Source of the DNA: JAGGAG01 sp964638035
Lineage (GTDB): Bacteria; Gemmatimonadota; Gemmatimonadetes; Gemmatimonadales; GWC2-71-9
Direction of reading: 5' to 3'
DNA length: 64,000 nt
Assembly: GCA_964638035.1 (NCBI GenBank)
Contig: CAZWXD010000007.1
Location: 49,133 to 113,132 of the forward strand
Shown here: positions 33,630 through 41,921 of the stretch, one piece after another
Layout of the letters: every line of letters begins with the position of its first letter
How positions within the stretch are numbered: the stretch's first letter is position 1
Notes under the pieces: model-generated
The model's input: only the letters and a program-made list of their open reading frames with translations
Told to the model about the DNA's origin: nothing
Databases searched by the model: none
Position numbers and translations under genes: made by a program

Positions 33630-34879
33630 GGACGCCTCCGTGACACGCCCCAGAGTTGCCGGGCCTGGGCGACGGCGCCGGCGGCGAGCAGCAGGGCGCC
33701 CGCCCGCACCACCGCGGAGGCCGTGGCCCCGATGCCCGCCAGCACCAGCACGGCCCCGGTCGCAAGGAAGGCGATTGCCACCGTCGCCTCGCGGGCAGCG
33801 TAGAGGTCGGCCACCCGCGGCAGCGGCCGGGTGCCGGCGAGGGGGCCGAAGTGCCGGTTCCAGATGAGGAACGGCACGATCTTGTAGTACTGTGCCGCGA
33901 CGAACAGGGCGCCGCCCAGGACGAGGAGCCCCGCATACAGGGTCCGGGCCGGTGCTGCGGCGCCCGGGAGCAGGAGCCGCCCGAGCGCCAGCGGCGTGAG
34001 GGCCAGGAGGCCAATGGCGATGGCGCTCAGCCGGAGCCCTGCGTCGAGCTGGGGCCGGTGCCGGTGCCGGTAGTAGGTGCGCGCCTGCAGCACCCAGGCG
34101 ATGAGCCCGGCCACGAGCAGCAGGAGTGGAAGCTCGCGTCCCAGCACGGGCAGGTGGTGGAAGAGTGTCAGGACCGCCGCGCCGGCAACGAGGAGGCGGA
34201 GGGCCCACCACGCCAGCCGTTCGCCACCCCCATGGCTCAGCAGGAACATCGGCAGCAGCCGGTGCGACACGCCCACGATGACCAGCATCACCCAGCCGAA
34301 GAGCCCGGCGTGCAGGTGCACCCGGAGCGCCAGGTCGTGGGCGCTGCCCAGCATCCCGGTGAAGCGGTGGATGGCGAGGGCAACGCCAAGGACGAGCGCC
34401 ACGGCAAGGAACACCGCCGCCGCACAGAGGGCCCACCAGGTGAGTTCGCGCCGGGCGGCACGGTGCAGCGTCACGCCCAGGTTGCCGAGGAAGGTCGTGA
34501 TGCCCGCGCCGAGCAGGACGAGCCCGATGGTGAGCACCACGGCGTGGCCTGCGGCGATGCCCGTCACCATGAGCGCGACCCCGGACACGTGCAGGCCGAA
34601 GGTGGCGTGGGCCAGCCGCTCCGAGGCGATCGCCTGGTTCAGTGCCACGGGAAGGAACTGGTAGAGGGCACCCATGATGGAGGTGGTGATCCAGCCCAGC
34701 GTGAAGAGGTGGGTCACGGCCACCACCGACGCGAGCGGGTAGGCCCCGCTCGCCAGGAGCGGCGCCACCTGCCAGAGCCCCAGCGCACCCACGATGAGGA
34801 AGCCGGTCGCGGCAATGAAGTGCTCGCCCGGCAGCCGCAGGGGCGGCGCAGCCACCCGGGCAGCAGCAGGTGTGCTCAT
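33626..34879 (-). CDS. Polytopic membrane protein, haem-copper oxidase I/NnrS-like
   Basis: 417 residues with about 12 hydrophobic segments and helix-associated histidines (THLFTLGWITTSIMGALYQFLPV, HLHAGLFGWVMLVIVGVSHRLLPMF). This resembles subunit I-type proteins linked to nitric oxide handling and is a paralogue of the protein at 26217. No Cu(B) set is obvious, so it may be a haem protein without oxidase activity. ATG 34879 overlaps the mrp stop by ATGA; a longer open frame upstream is not used. Confidence 0.6.
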   Translation of the reverse strand: MSTPAAARVAAPPLRLPGEHFIAATGFLIVGALGLWQVAPLLASGAYPLASVVAVTHLFTLGWITTSIMGALYQFLPVALNQAIASERLAHATFGLHVSGVALMVTGIAAGHAVVLTIGLVLLGAGITTFLGNLGVTLHRAARRELTWWALCAAAVFLAVALVLGVALAIHRFTGMLGSAHDLALRVHLHAGLFGWVMLVIVGVSHRLLPMFLLSHGGGERLAWWALRLLVAGAAVLTLFHHLPVLGRELPLLLLVAGLIAWVLQARTYYRHRHRPQLDAGLRLSAIAIGLLALTPLALGRLLLPGAAAPARTLYAGLLVLGGALFVAAQYYKIVPFLIWNRHFGPLAGTRPLPRVADLYAAREATVAIAFLATGAVLVLAGIGATASAVVRAGALLLAAGAVAQARQLWGVSRRRP

Positions 34880-35940
34880 GCCGGCACCGCCCGCGCCGTC
34901 GCGAGCGCGTCGCGCACCAGGCTGGCAGCCTGCCGCATGGCCTGCGCGTAGTCGGAGTCGGGAGCGGAGACCATCACCGGGGCCCCGTGGTCTCCGCCGT
35001 CCACGATGCCGTCGGCGAACGGCAGCTCGGCCAGGAGCGGTACGCTGGCGGCCGCGGCGATCCGCGCGCCGCCGCCCGTGCCGAAGGGATGCGAATGGCG
35101 GCCGCAGGCACAGGCAGCCCGGCTCATGTTCTCCACCACCCCGAGTACCGGGACATCCAGCGTGCGGAACATGTCGACGGCCTTGGAGGCCTCGAGCGTA
35201 GCGAGCCGCTGGGGCGTCGTCACCACGATGGCGCCATCGAGCAGGACCGCCTGGGCCAGCGAGAGCGGCACGTCGCCGGTGCCCGGGGGCAGGTCCACCA
35301 CGAGGACGTCGAGCTCGGGCCACGCCACGCCGCGGGCAAACTGGGTGACCGCCTTGCTCACCATCGGCCCGCGCCAGACTGCGGGCGACTCCGCACCGAG
35401 GAAGAAGCCGAAGGAGATGACCGACAGCCCATGCGCCTCGAGCGGCACGAGGTGCTTCTCGGGCGTCATGCGGGCGCGGGCGGCGCCGTCCTCGAGCCCC
35501 AGCAGCACCGGGACCGACGGCCCGTAGATGTCGGCGTCGAGGATGCCCACGCGTGCCCCCGACTCCTGCAGCGCCAGGGCGAGGTTCACGGCGACCGTGC
35601 TCTTGCCGACCCCGCCCTTGCCCGCACCCACCGCGATCACGGCGCGCACCGACGGGAGGTGCCCCTGGCTCCCCCAGGGATCGCGCGACGTCGGGCGACG
35701 CTCGGGGGTGAGCAGCTGGACCTCGGTGCGCACGGCACCCGCGCGTGCCAGCCGCTCGCCCACTGCAGTGCGGAGCAGGTCGGGCACCTCCTCGCGCTCG
35801 GTGGAGAGGGTCAGCGAGACGTGCACCCGGCCGTCGCGCACGGCCACCGATCGCAGCATGCCGAGCGAGACGATGTCACGCCTTAGCCCGGGATAGGGCA
35901 CCTCGGCCAGCGCCGCGCGCACCTCGGCCTCGGTGATCAT
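34876..35940 (-). CDS. mrp: Mrp/NBP35-family Fe-S carrier ATPase
   Basis: 354 residues: an N-terminal DUF59-like domain (about 1-75) and a deviant-Walker ParA-like ATPase starting VGAGKGGVGKSTVAVNLA, with DADIYGPSVP and DLPPGTGD. The C-terminal Fe-S bridging motif here is CACGRH rather than the usual CxxC. Mrp/ApbC proteins bind and transfer [4Fe-4S] clusters. It is coupled on both sides by ATGA overlaps. Confidence 0.92.
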   Translation of the reverse strand: MITEAEVRAALAEVPYPGLRRDIVSLGMLRSVAVRDGRVHVSLTLSTEREEVPDLLRTAVGERLARAGAVRTEVQLLTPERRPTSRDPWGSQGHLPSVRAVIAVGAGKGGVGKSTVAVNLALALQESGARVGILDADIYGPSVPVLLGLEDGAARARMTPEKHLVPLEAHGLSVISFGFFLGAESPAVWRGPMVSKAVTQFARGVAWPELDVLVVDLPPGTGDVPLSLAQAVLLDGAIVVTTPQRLATLEASKAVDMFRTLDVPVLGVVENMSRAACACGRHSHPFGTGGGARIAAAASVPLLAELPFADGIVDGGDHGAPVMVSAPDSDYAQAMRQAASLVRDALATARAVPA

Positions 35941-36572
35941 GCGCCGGGATTCACCTGGTAGGCGCAGGCGGCGTCGCCGTTCGGCATGTGCGCGACGCGG
36001 GTCAGCGGCTCGCCCAGCAGTTCCCGGAGCAGGCCGATCTCCTCGCGGCACGGCAGGTCGGTCGCGTCCACCAGCCCCCGCATCGGGCAGTGGCAGAGAC
36101 GCAGGGCGCTGCCTTCCTCCTCGAGCACGGGCATGAAGCCCATCTCACCCATGATGCGCGCCACCTCGCGCACCCGCTTCTGCCCCGTGAGCCCCGCGAC
36201 GCGTGCGAGGCCCTGTTCACGACGGGCGGCCACGTACTCGCGGAAGAAGGCGCGCAGCAACGGCGCCTGCTTGTGCTCCAGGAGGTAGCGGGTCAGGGCC
36301 TCGAGGATCTCGCCCTCGCGGCGGGGGAAGAGGGCTTCGGCAGCAGGGGTGAGGACGAACACGATCTCGGGCCGTCCCCGTCCCTGCGGGTGGGTCCCGT
36401 CGCGGCGCACCAGCTCCTGGCGCTCGAGGGTGCGCAGGTGATCCCGCACCGTCTCGACGTTGAGGCCCAGGCCCAGGGCCAGCTCCGGCACGGTCGATCG
36501 CCCGCGGTACTTGAGGGCATCAAGCAGGGAGCGGAGCCGTGCGTTCAGGATCGGTACTGCTGGCGGCGTCAT
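35937..36572 (-). CDS. SufR-like Fe-S transcriptional regulator
   Basis: 211 residues. N-terminal winged HTH (about 8-75, RSTVPELALGLGLNVETVRDHLRTLE) and a C-terminal region with cysteines spaced as in SufR-type [4Fe-4S] repressors (CHCPMRG, DLPCREE, DAACAY). First gene of the ten-gene operon, so probably an autoregulator responding to Fe-S or NO damage. The likely operator is the palindrome at 36650-36673. No convincing Shine-Dalgarno precedes the ATG, and a stable hairpin lies in the leader. Confidence 0.8.
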   Translation of the reverse strand: MTPPAVPILNARLRSLLDALKYRGRSTVPELALGLGLNVETVRDHLRTLERQELVRRDGTHPQGRGRPEIVFVLTPAAEALFPRREGEILEALTRYLLEHKQAPLLRAFFREYVAARREQGLARVAGLTGQKRVREVARIMGEMGFMPVLEEEGSALRLCHCPMRGLVDATDLPCREEIGLLRELLGEPLTRVAHMPNGDAACAYQVNPGA

Positions 36573-36594
36573 TCGCGCACCCGGCCTGTGGAGG

Positions 36595-36619
36595 GACCCC
36601 GGGGCTGGTCCCCGGGGTC
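36595..36619 (-). promoter_or_regulatory. GC-rich leader hairpin before the SufR-like gene
   Basis: GACCCCGGGG and CCCCGGGGTC form a perfect ten-base-pair stem with a five-base loop, 23 bases before the start codon on the transcribed strand. It could affect ribosome access or be part of a site. It is too far from any stop codon on this strand to be an obvious terminator. Confidence 0.4.
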
Positions 36620-36649
36620 GGACAGGAAAGGTGGCGCTGGGGGATCAAA

Positions 36650-36673
36650 TTATCAAGGGATTTTCCTTGATAA
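36650..36673. promoter_or_regulatory. AT-rich palindromic operator upstream of the operon
   Basis: TTATCAAGG, six bases, CCTTGATAA: a perfect nine-base inverted repeat (ten with the flanking A/T pair) in a GC-rich genome, 78 bases upstream of the regulator start. It contains TTGAT/ATCAA half-sites like Crp/FNR-family boxes but with different spacing. Likely bound by the SufR-like regulator or an FNR/NNR-type protein. Confidence 0.6.
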
Positions 36674-36726
36674 TCTACTGTGGGGTGCGGCCGACCCTGG
36701 TGGCGCGGGTCGGCCGACTCGGGGGC

Positions 36727-37227
36727 TCAGTGGGGCAGGGGCAGGAGCCTGCGCCAGAGGTCGGGGTAGCGGCGGACGAGGTACCACCCGGCCAGGAGGA
36801 CGGCGACGCTGTTGGCAACGACGATGGACCACCATGGCAGCAGGGGCCTGATGGGCGCGGTCAGGAACCCGATGGCAAGGATGGTGACGACGAACCCGGC
36901 CACGATGGTGGCGCCGGCGAGCGTGGCCAGCTGCGGCCGGCGATCGGGAAGAAACGCCAGGTACGCCACGATGAGGCCGATGACGATCGAGACCGCGCAG
37001 TGGAGCCCGTTGTAGAGGGCCATGGCCGGGAGGTCGTAAGCCACGGGGAACTGGAGGACGGAGGGGTCGCGGAGTCCCCGGAAGACGGCCCGTCCGAGCA
37101 GGTTGAGCGTGTAGAGGGGTCCCCTCGCGGCCAGCACGTCGAACAGTGCGTAGAAGCCGGCGACGGCGAGGTAGGCGATGAGGCCGAGGCTGATTCCTTC
37201 GCGAACGGGGCGGCGGGCGGGAGTCAC
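36727..37227 (-). CDS. Four-helix membrane protein, unknown function
   Basis: 166 residues with about four membrane segments (12-33, 68-92, 98-125, 130-150) and no recognised domain. The GTG start has AGGAGG six bases upstream. The stop lies 54 bases before the operator palindrome of the next operon, so the two may be transcribed separately. The 75 bases upstream hold its promoter. Confidence 0.65.
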   Translation of the reverse strand: MTPARRPVREGISLGLIAYLAVAGFYALFDVLAARGPLYTLNLLGRAVFRGLRDPSVLQFPVAYDLPAMALYNGLHCAVSIVIGLIVAYLAFLPDRRPQLATLAGATIVAGFVVTILAIGFLTAPIRPLLPWWSIVVANSVAVLLAGWYLVRRYPDLWRRLLPLPH

Positions 37228-37302
37228 GGGGAACCTCCTGAAGGGGCGTGGCGCTGCCTCCCGAACCTTAAGGGAAAACCGTGGAGCCGGCCAGTGACTG
37301 CG

Positions 37303-38436
37303 TCAGCCGTCGCACTTTCGCGGCCATTCCGGGGTGAACCGCGCAAAGGTGATCGCCTCGTAGTCGCCCCGCTCGTAGAGGATGCCGACATCGCCGCCGG
37401 CCAGGACGACAAGGGTGGAATAGGCTGACGGGCCCGGCTCGATCACGACTGGTGACTGCCAGGTCTGGCCGTCATCGCAGGACGCGCGCACGGTGAGCGC
37501 GCTGCGCTCGGTGGAATCGGCGGTATTGCTGAAGAGCAGCCGACGGGCGCGTGCGCTCCCGGGCGGTGCGGTGAGGTCGTAGCGGACGATCGCCCCGTTG
37601 TTGGCGGGATCCACCAGCTGGGTGTCGGGCTGGAGGGAGGTGTAGCCCTCGCCGCCGTCGCTGGACCACGCGACGAGGCGAAACGGCCGGGCGCGGGAGT
37701 TGAGCATGACCCGGCCATCACCCAGTTCCACCGTCTTGTTCTCGTCAGCACCGGGGCCGACGAGCTGGCCCATGCGCCAGGTGGCGCCATGGTCGTCGCT
37801 CAGGGCGCTCGCGGCGTAGTTCCGGCCGTCGCGGCGCACCACGTACTGCTGCACCAGGCGGCCGGCATGGGGCCCAAGGCGCAGCTGGATCCCCGCTCCC
37901 GAGGATGCAAAGAGCCCACCCCATGACGAATCCTTGATGGCGGCGGTGATGCGGCGGTGCTGCCAGGTCACGCCGTCGTCATCCGACCAGCTCACGTCGG
38001 CCTGCTGCACGTCGGGGTCGTCCTCGCGGTTGCCGGTGGCCGCGCGGGCGAACCCCGTGCGCACCGAGGCGGCGTAGAAGAGGAAGATGCGCCCGGTGGT
38101 GCGATCCACGAGGAGGCTCGGGTCGCCAAAGCCGTAGGGTGCCGTGTCGGCGCGGATCACCTGCTGGGGAAGCCAGGTGCGGCCGCCATCCCGGCTGCGC
38201 CGCGCGAGCACGACAATGTTGGCGGGGAGGTCGGCGCCGGTGGGGCGGCCATCGTAGGCGGCGATCAGCGTGCCGCTGTTGGTGACCTCGAGTGCGGGTA
38301 TCCGGTAGACGGGGTAACCCACGCCCCCCACCGCGAGGTCGGTGCGGTAGATGGCAGGTGGAGGGGCCGCAGGCGGGGTGGTGCACGCGGTGGCTGCCCA
38401 GAGGAGCAGGCATCCACCGCGGCGGAACCGATTCAC
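37303..38436 (-). CDS. Exo-alpha-sialidase (GH33-like) lipoprotein
   Basis: 377 residues. Lipobox near Cys18 (LWAATAC). A YRIPAL motif (F/YRIP, near residue 45, substrate arginine) and four Asp boxes (SRDGGRTW, SDDDGVTW, SDDHGATW, SCDDGQTW) define a six-bladed sialidase propeller. It probably removes sialic acids from glycans at the cell surface. The start overlaps the sulfatase stop (ATGA), so the two act together on complex, possibly sulfated, glycans. Confidence 0.85.
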   Translation of the reverse strand: MNRFRRGGCLLLWAATACTTPPAAPPPAIYRTDLAVGGVGYPVYRIPALEVTNSGTLIAAYDGRPTGADLPANIVVLARRSRDGGRTWLPQQVIRADTAPYGFGDPSLLVDRTTGRIFLFYAASVRTGFARAATGNREDDPDVQQADVSWSDDDGVTWQHRRITAAIKDSSWGGLFASSGAGIQLRLGPHAGRLVQQYVVRRDGRNYAASALSDDHGATWRMGQLVGPGADENKTVELGDGRVMLNSRARPFRLVAWSSDGGEGYTSLQPDTQLVDPANNGAIVRYDLTAPPGSARARRLLFSNTADSTERSALTVRASCDDGQTWQSPVVIEPGPSAYSTLVVLAGGDVGILYERGDYEAITFARFTPEWPRKCDG

Positions 38437-40787
38437 GGCAGGTACTTGATGTGCATGCGCTCGATGGTGCCGTTGAAGGTGAAGGGGGCCCGATCAAAGT
38501 AGGCATCCGACACCGGCGAGAAGCTGTCGGTGCCGACGTCGAAGGCATCGTTGGCGGTGAAGGCGAGGGCCGCCGTGCGGGGGACGCGACCCTTCGCGGC
38601 CTCCCGGCCGTTGACCCGGATGGTGACATCGGCCGCCCCGCGTGGGGCCGGGATCCTGGTCTCGACCTCGATGGTCACCTTGCCCGTGGGCAGGGGCCCC
38701 GTTGATGCGAGGCTGGTGCGCTCCACCTCGAAGAGGTTGTACTCGTACGAGAGGCGTCCCGCGTCGACCCACAGGGCCAGCCCACCCGAGAAGCCGCCGA
38801 TGGCATAGAGCACGCCCTTCGACGTCGGGGTGAGGTTGACCTCGAGCTGCACGAGGTTGCTCCGCGCGCCGAGCTTGGGGCCGGCAAACTCGGGAACGCC
38901 CACCACGTCCTGCGTGTAGTGGAACTCCGTGGCTGGGTTCTGCGGCGCCGACTGGGGGCTCCAGACAATGGACCAGAGCCCTCCACCCACGGGATAGACG
39001 TGGTTGGCCTGCGCCTCGTGGTCGAACAGCGCCTTCAGTGCCGCGACCTTCGCCGGCTCGGCGGCAGCCACGTCCGTGGCCTGGGAGAAGTCCTTCGTGA
39101 GGTTGTAGAGCAACCAGGTGTCCCCGTCGGGGGTCCACTTGGCGATGCCGCGCGGCACGCCGGGCACCCAGGGAATGCGCGGCCCCCACACCGAGGCAAA
39201 CCAGCCGTCGGAGTAAATACCTCGGTCACCCATGACCTCGAAGTACTGCGCTCCCTTGCGGCCCGGCGCCGTGGCGCTGGCGAAGGTGTACTTCAAGCTG
39301 GTGCCGTCCATGGGCTGCTGGGTCACGCCGTCCACCTCTTTCGGTGCCTGGATTCCCAGCACGTCGTAGATGGTGGGCGCGATGTCGTTGACGTGGTGAA
39401 ACTGCGTGCGCGGCGTCTTGTCGGGCGTGATGGTTCCGGGCCAGCTCACAGCCATCGGCGTGCGGGTGCCGCCGAAGTGGCTGGCGTTCAGCTTGGTGCC
39501 CTGGAACGGAGTGGAGCCCGCCCACGCCCAGCCGGCGTGGTACATGTTGTCGGTGCGGTTGCTGCCCAGCACGCCGAGGCCGCCCAGCGCATCGAGCGCA
39601 CGGATGTGGTCCTTGACCTCGGTGGCAATGCCGTTCTGGGCCAGCAGCTCGCTGATGGTGCCGTTCTGACCCTCGGCGCTGGAGCCGTTGTCGCCCCAGA
39701 TGTAGAAGATGAGCGTGTTGTTGCGGATGCCCAGGCGCTCGAGCTCGTCAATGAGCCGGCCCGCTTGCGTATCGCCATGCTCGGTGTACCCGGCAAAGAC
39801 TTCCATCAGGCGCACCTGGAAGGCACGTTCGTCAGCCGGGATGCTCTCCCAGGCGGCCAGCGTGGCCGGCCGCGCCGTGAGCTTCGCGTTGGGCGGAACC
39901 CAGCCGAGCTGCTTCTGCCGGGCAAAGGTCTCCACCCGCAATGAATCCCAGCCCTTGTCGAACCGTCCCTTGTACTTGTCAGCCCACTCCTTGAAGATGT
40001 GGTGCGGACCGTGGGACGCCCCCGGCGCCCAGTACATGAAGAACGGCTGGTCGGGGGCGAGGGCGCGCTGGCGGCGGAGCCAGGTCAGCGCCTTGTCGGT
40101 CATGTCCTCGGTGAAGTGGTAGTGCTCACCGCGGGGCGTGGACTGCCGGACGGTGTTCTCCACGATGGCGGGCTCCCATTGGGACGACTCACCGGCCAGG
40201 AAGCCATAGAAGTAGTCGAACCCGACCAGGCGCCCGGTGGGCCACCGATCGTAGGGGCCCTGGCTCGTGGTCTGCTCGGCCGGGGTGTTGTGCCACTTCC
40301 CGAAGGCGGCGGTGTTGTAGCCGTAGTAGCCCAGCACCTTGGCGACGGATGCCGTGGTGGCGGGCCAGTGGCCGGTGTAGCCATCCCAGTCGTTGGCGAG
40401 CTCGGCGATCTGGCCAAACCCGACGCGATGGTGGTTGCGCCCGGTGAGCAGCGCCGCCCGGGTGGGCGAGCACATCGCCGCGTTATGGAAGGTGTTGTAG
40501 GAGATGCCGCTGCCGGCGATACGACTCAGCGTCGGGGTGTTGATCGGCCCGCCGTAGGTGCTGGGCAGCCCAGGCCCGACATCGTCCAGCATGATGATGA
40601 GGATGTTCGGGGCGCCGGCCGGCAGGTGGCTCACCGGCTTGCTGGGCGAGTACACCGACTCCTTGATGGTCCGTCCGGCCTTGCTGCCGGAGGGCTGGGC
40701 TGGGAATGGCAGGACGTCCTGCGCAAACCCGGCGGACGGCAGGAGGAGCAGGGTGAGGACACCCAGTCGCGCGGTACATGAGGCCAT
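38433..40787 (-). CDS. Secreted arylsulfatase
   Basis: 784 residues from ATG 40787, which begins a signal peptide (about 1-22). Sulfatase motif CSPTRAALLTGR holds Cys106, to be converted to formylglycine; metal ligands Asp68-Asp69 (LDDVG) and the later DNGSS are present. The C-terminal part (about 590-784) is a beta-rich extension. Hydrolyses sulfate esters in the periplasm or outside. The formylglycine-generating enzyme is not in the window. Coupled to the sialidase downstream. Confidence 0.9.
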   Translation of the reverse strand: MASCTARLGVLTLLLLPSAGFAQDVLPFPAQPSGSKAGRTIKESVYSPSKPVSHLPAGAPNILIIMLDDVGPGLPSTYGGPINTPTLSRIAGSGISYNTFHNAAMCSPTRAALLTGRNHHRVGFGQIAELANDWDGYTGHWPATTASVAKVLGYYGYNTAAFGKWHNTPAEQTTSQGPYDRWPTGRLVGFDYFYGFLAGESSQWEPAIVENTVRQSTPRGEHYHFTEDMTDKALTWLRRQRALAPDQPFFMYWAPGASHGPHHIFKEWADKYKGRFDKGWDSLRVETFARQKQLGWVPPNAKLTARPATLAAWESIPADERAFQVRLMEVFAGYTEHGDTQAGRLIDELERLGIRNNTLIFYIWGDNGSSAEGQNGTISELLAQNGIATEVKDHIRALDALGGLGVLGSNRTDNMYHAGWAWAGSTPFQGTKLNASHFGGTRTPMAVSWPGTITPDKTPRTQFHHVNDIAPTIYDVLGIQAPKEVDGVTQQPMDGTSLKYTFASATAPGRKGAQYFEVMGDRGIYSDGWFASVWGPRIPWVPGVPRGIAKWTPDGDTWLLYNLTKDFSQATDVAAAEPAKVAALKALFDHEAQANHVYPVGGGLWSIVWSPQSAPQNPATEFHYTQDVVGVPEFAGPKLGARSNLVQLEVNLTPTSKGVLYAIGGFSGGLALWVDAGRLSYEYNLFEVERTSLASTGPLPTGKVTIEVETRIPAPRGAADVTIRVNGREAAKGRVPRTAALAFTANDAFDVGTDSFSPVSDAYFDRAPFTFNGTIERMHIKYLP

Positions 40788-40834
40788 GGGCCGTGGTCTC
40801 CCTGGGAATGCGTGCAGCAAGGGGCGAGTGTACG

Positions 40835-41374
40835 TCACCGAGGATGCGGGGGCGGCTCCCCGTCCGTCAAGGGCTCGCCGCTGCCATGGCTCCCGCGCGC
40901 CGCCTGGATCCGGAGCAGGCCATCCAGCCTGATGCGGGCGAGCGCCAGCTGGTTGCGGAGTTGCTGCCGCTTTCCGGATGGAAGCCAGAAGCCCCCGACC
41001 GCGACCTCGAGGCGGGCAATCTCGCGCCGGTGCCGCGTGATGTCGGCGGCGATGGACGCATCGGTCCGGGCCAGTTGCTCGTCCTGCGGCAGCTCCGCGA
41101 AGGACTCGGTCTCGCGGGACGAGGTGAAGGCAATGAAGAAGAGCCAGGCGATGATCGCGGCCGGCACGGCGAGGAAGAGCAGGACACCGCCGCCGCGGCG
41201 CCCCGTCGCGAAGGCCCCGTAGAGGCTGGCCGCTGCAAGGAGCCCGAAGAACACCGTGCCGAGCAGGGAGAGGGCGCGTGACGCACGGCGCACGACGCTC
41301 CGGCCGCTGGAGCCGGCCATGATCGCGACGATGGCGACCACGACGAGGATGATGACAAGGGTGCCCATGCTCAT
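40835..41374 (-). CDS. Membrane protein of unknown function
   Basis: 179 residues: two to three N-terminal membrane segments (about 4-21, 35-55, 62-84) then a charged coiled-coil-like helix (about 95-165). No known domain. GGAGG lies about nine bases before the ATG. It sits 47 bases upstream of the sulfatase and could be co-transcribed. Confidence 0.6.
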   Translation of the reverse strand: MSMGTLVIILVVVAIVAIMAGSSGRSVVRRASRALSLLGTVFFGLLAAASLYGAFATGRRGGGVLLFLAVPAAIIAWLFFIAFTSSRETESFAELPQDEQLARTDASIAADITRHRREIARLEVAVGGFWLPSGKRQQLRNQLALARIRLDGLLRIQAARGSHGSGEPLTDGEPPPHPR

Positions 41375-41455
41375 CCTGTGGTCCTCCTTCCAGGCCGCCC
41401 GGCTGGCGGGAAGACCCCGACTGCCGCGGCGTCCCCCGGGGGCGGGCGCGTCATG

Positions 41456-41896
41456 CTACCACGTGACGTAGAACATGGCCTTGGCCAGGAACACGATCAG
41501 GATCACGTGCACGAAGACGCTGACATGGATGGCCCTGAAGCGCCGTGATGTCATCCTTCCCCGGCCGAGCAGCGTCAACGCCGTAATGAAGTGCACGAGC
41601 ACGCTGAGCGCCAGCACGATCTTGGCCCAGAGCATCAGTGCAAAGCGGCTGGCCAGGGGATGCGCCAGCTCGGCGCGGTGCTGCCAGGCCATGGTGATCC
41701 CGGCGGCGTAGAGCACCAGGATCACGAACGGCATGAAGCGCCGGGCGCGCTTGCCGATGGCGACCTCGACCGTGCGCATGGTCTCGCGGCCCAGCGGCTT
41801 GCGGATGCCCTCGAGGATCAGCACCTCGAAGAAGACCGTGCCGACGAAGAGGATGGCGGCGAAGAGGTGCAGGATGAGGGGGATGAAGCGGCTCAT
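41456..41896 (-). CDS. CopD/DUF2269-like membrane protein
   Basis: 146 residues with four membrane helices and histidines within them (LILHLFAAILF, VLVHFITAL, VSVFVHVILIVF), the pattern of small b-haem or CopD-like proteins. Function unknown. It is the last gene of a long minus-strand run, 26 bases after the amidohydrolase stop. Confidence 0.6.
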   Translation of the reverse strand: MSRFIPLILHLFAAILFVGTVFFEVLILEGIRKPLGRETMRTVEVAIGKRARRFMPFVILVLYAAGITMAWQHRAELAHPLASRFALMLWAKIVLALSVLVHFITALTLLGRGRMTSRRFRAIHVSVFVHVILIVFLAKAMFYVTW

Positions 41897-41921
41897 GGGA
41901 CTGGAAGCGCCTCTGGGTGGT

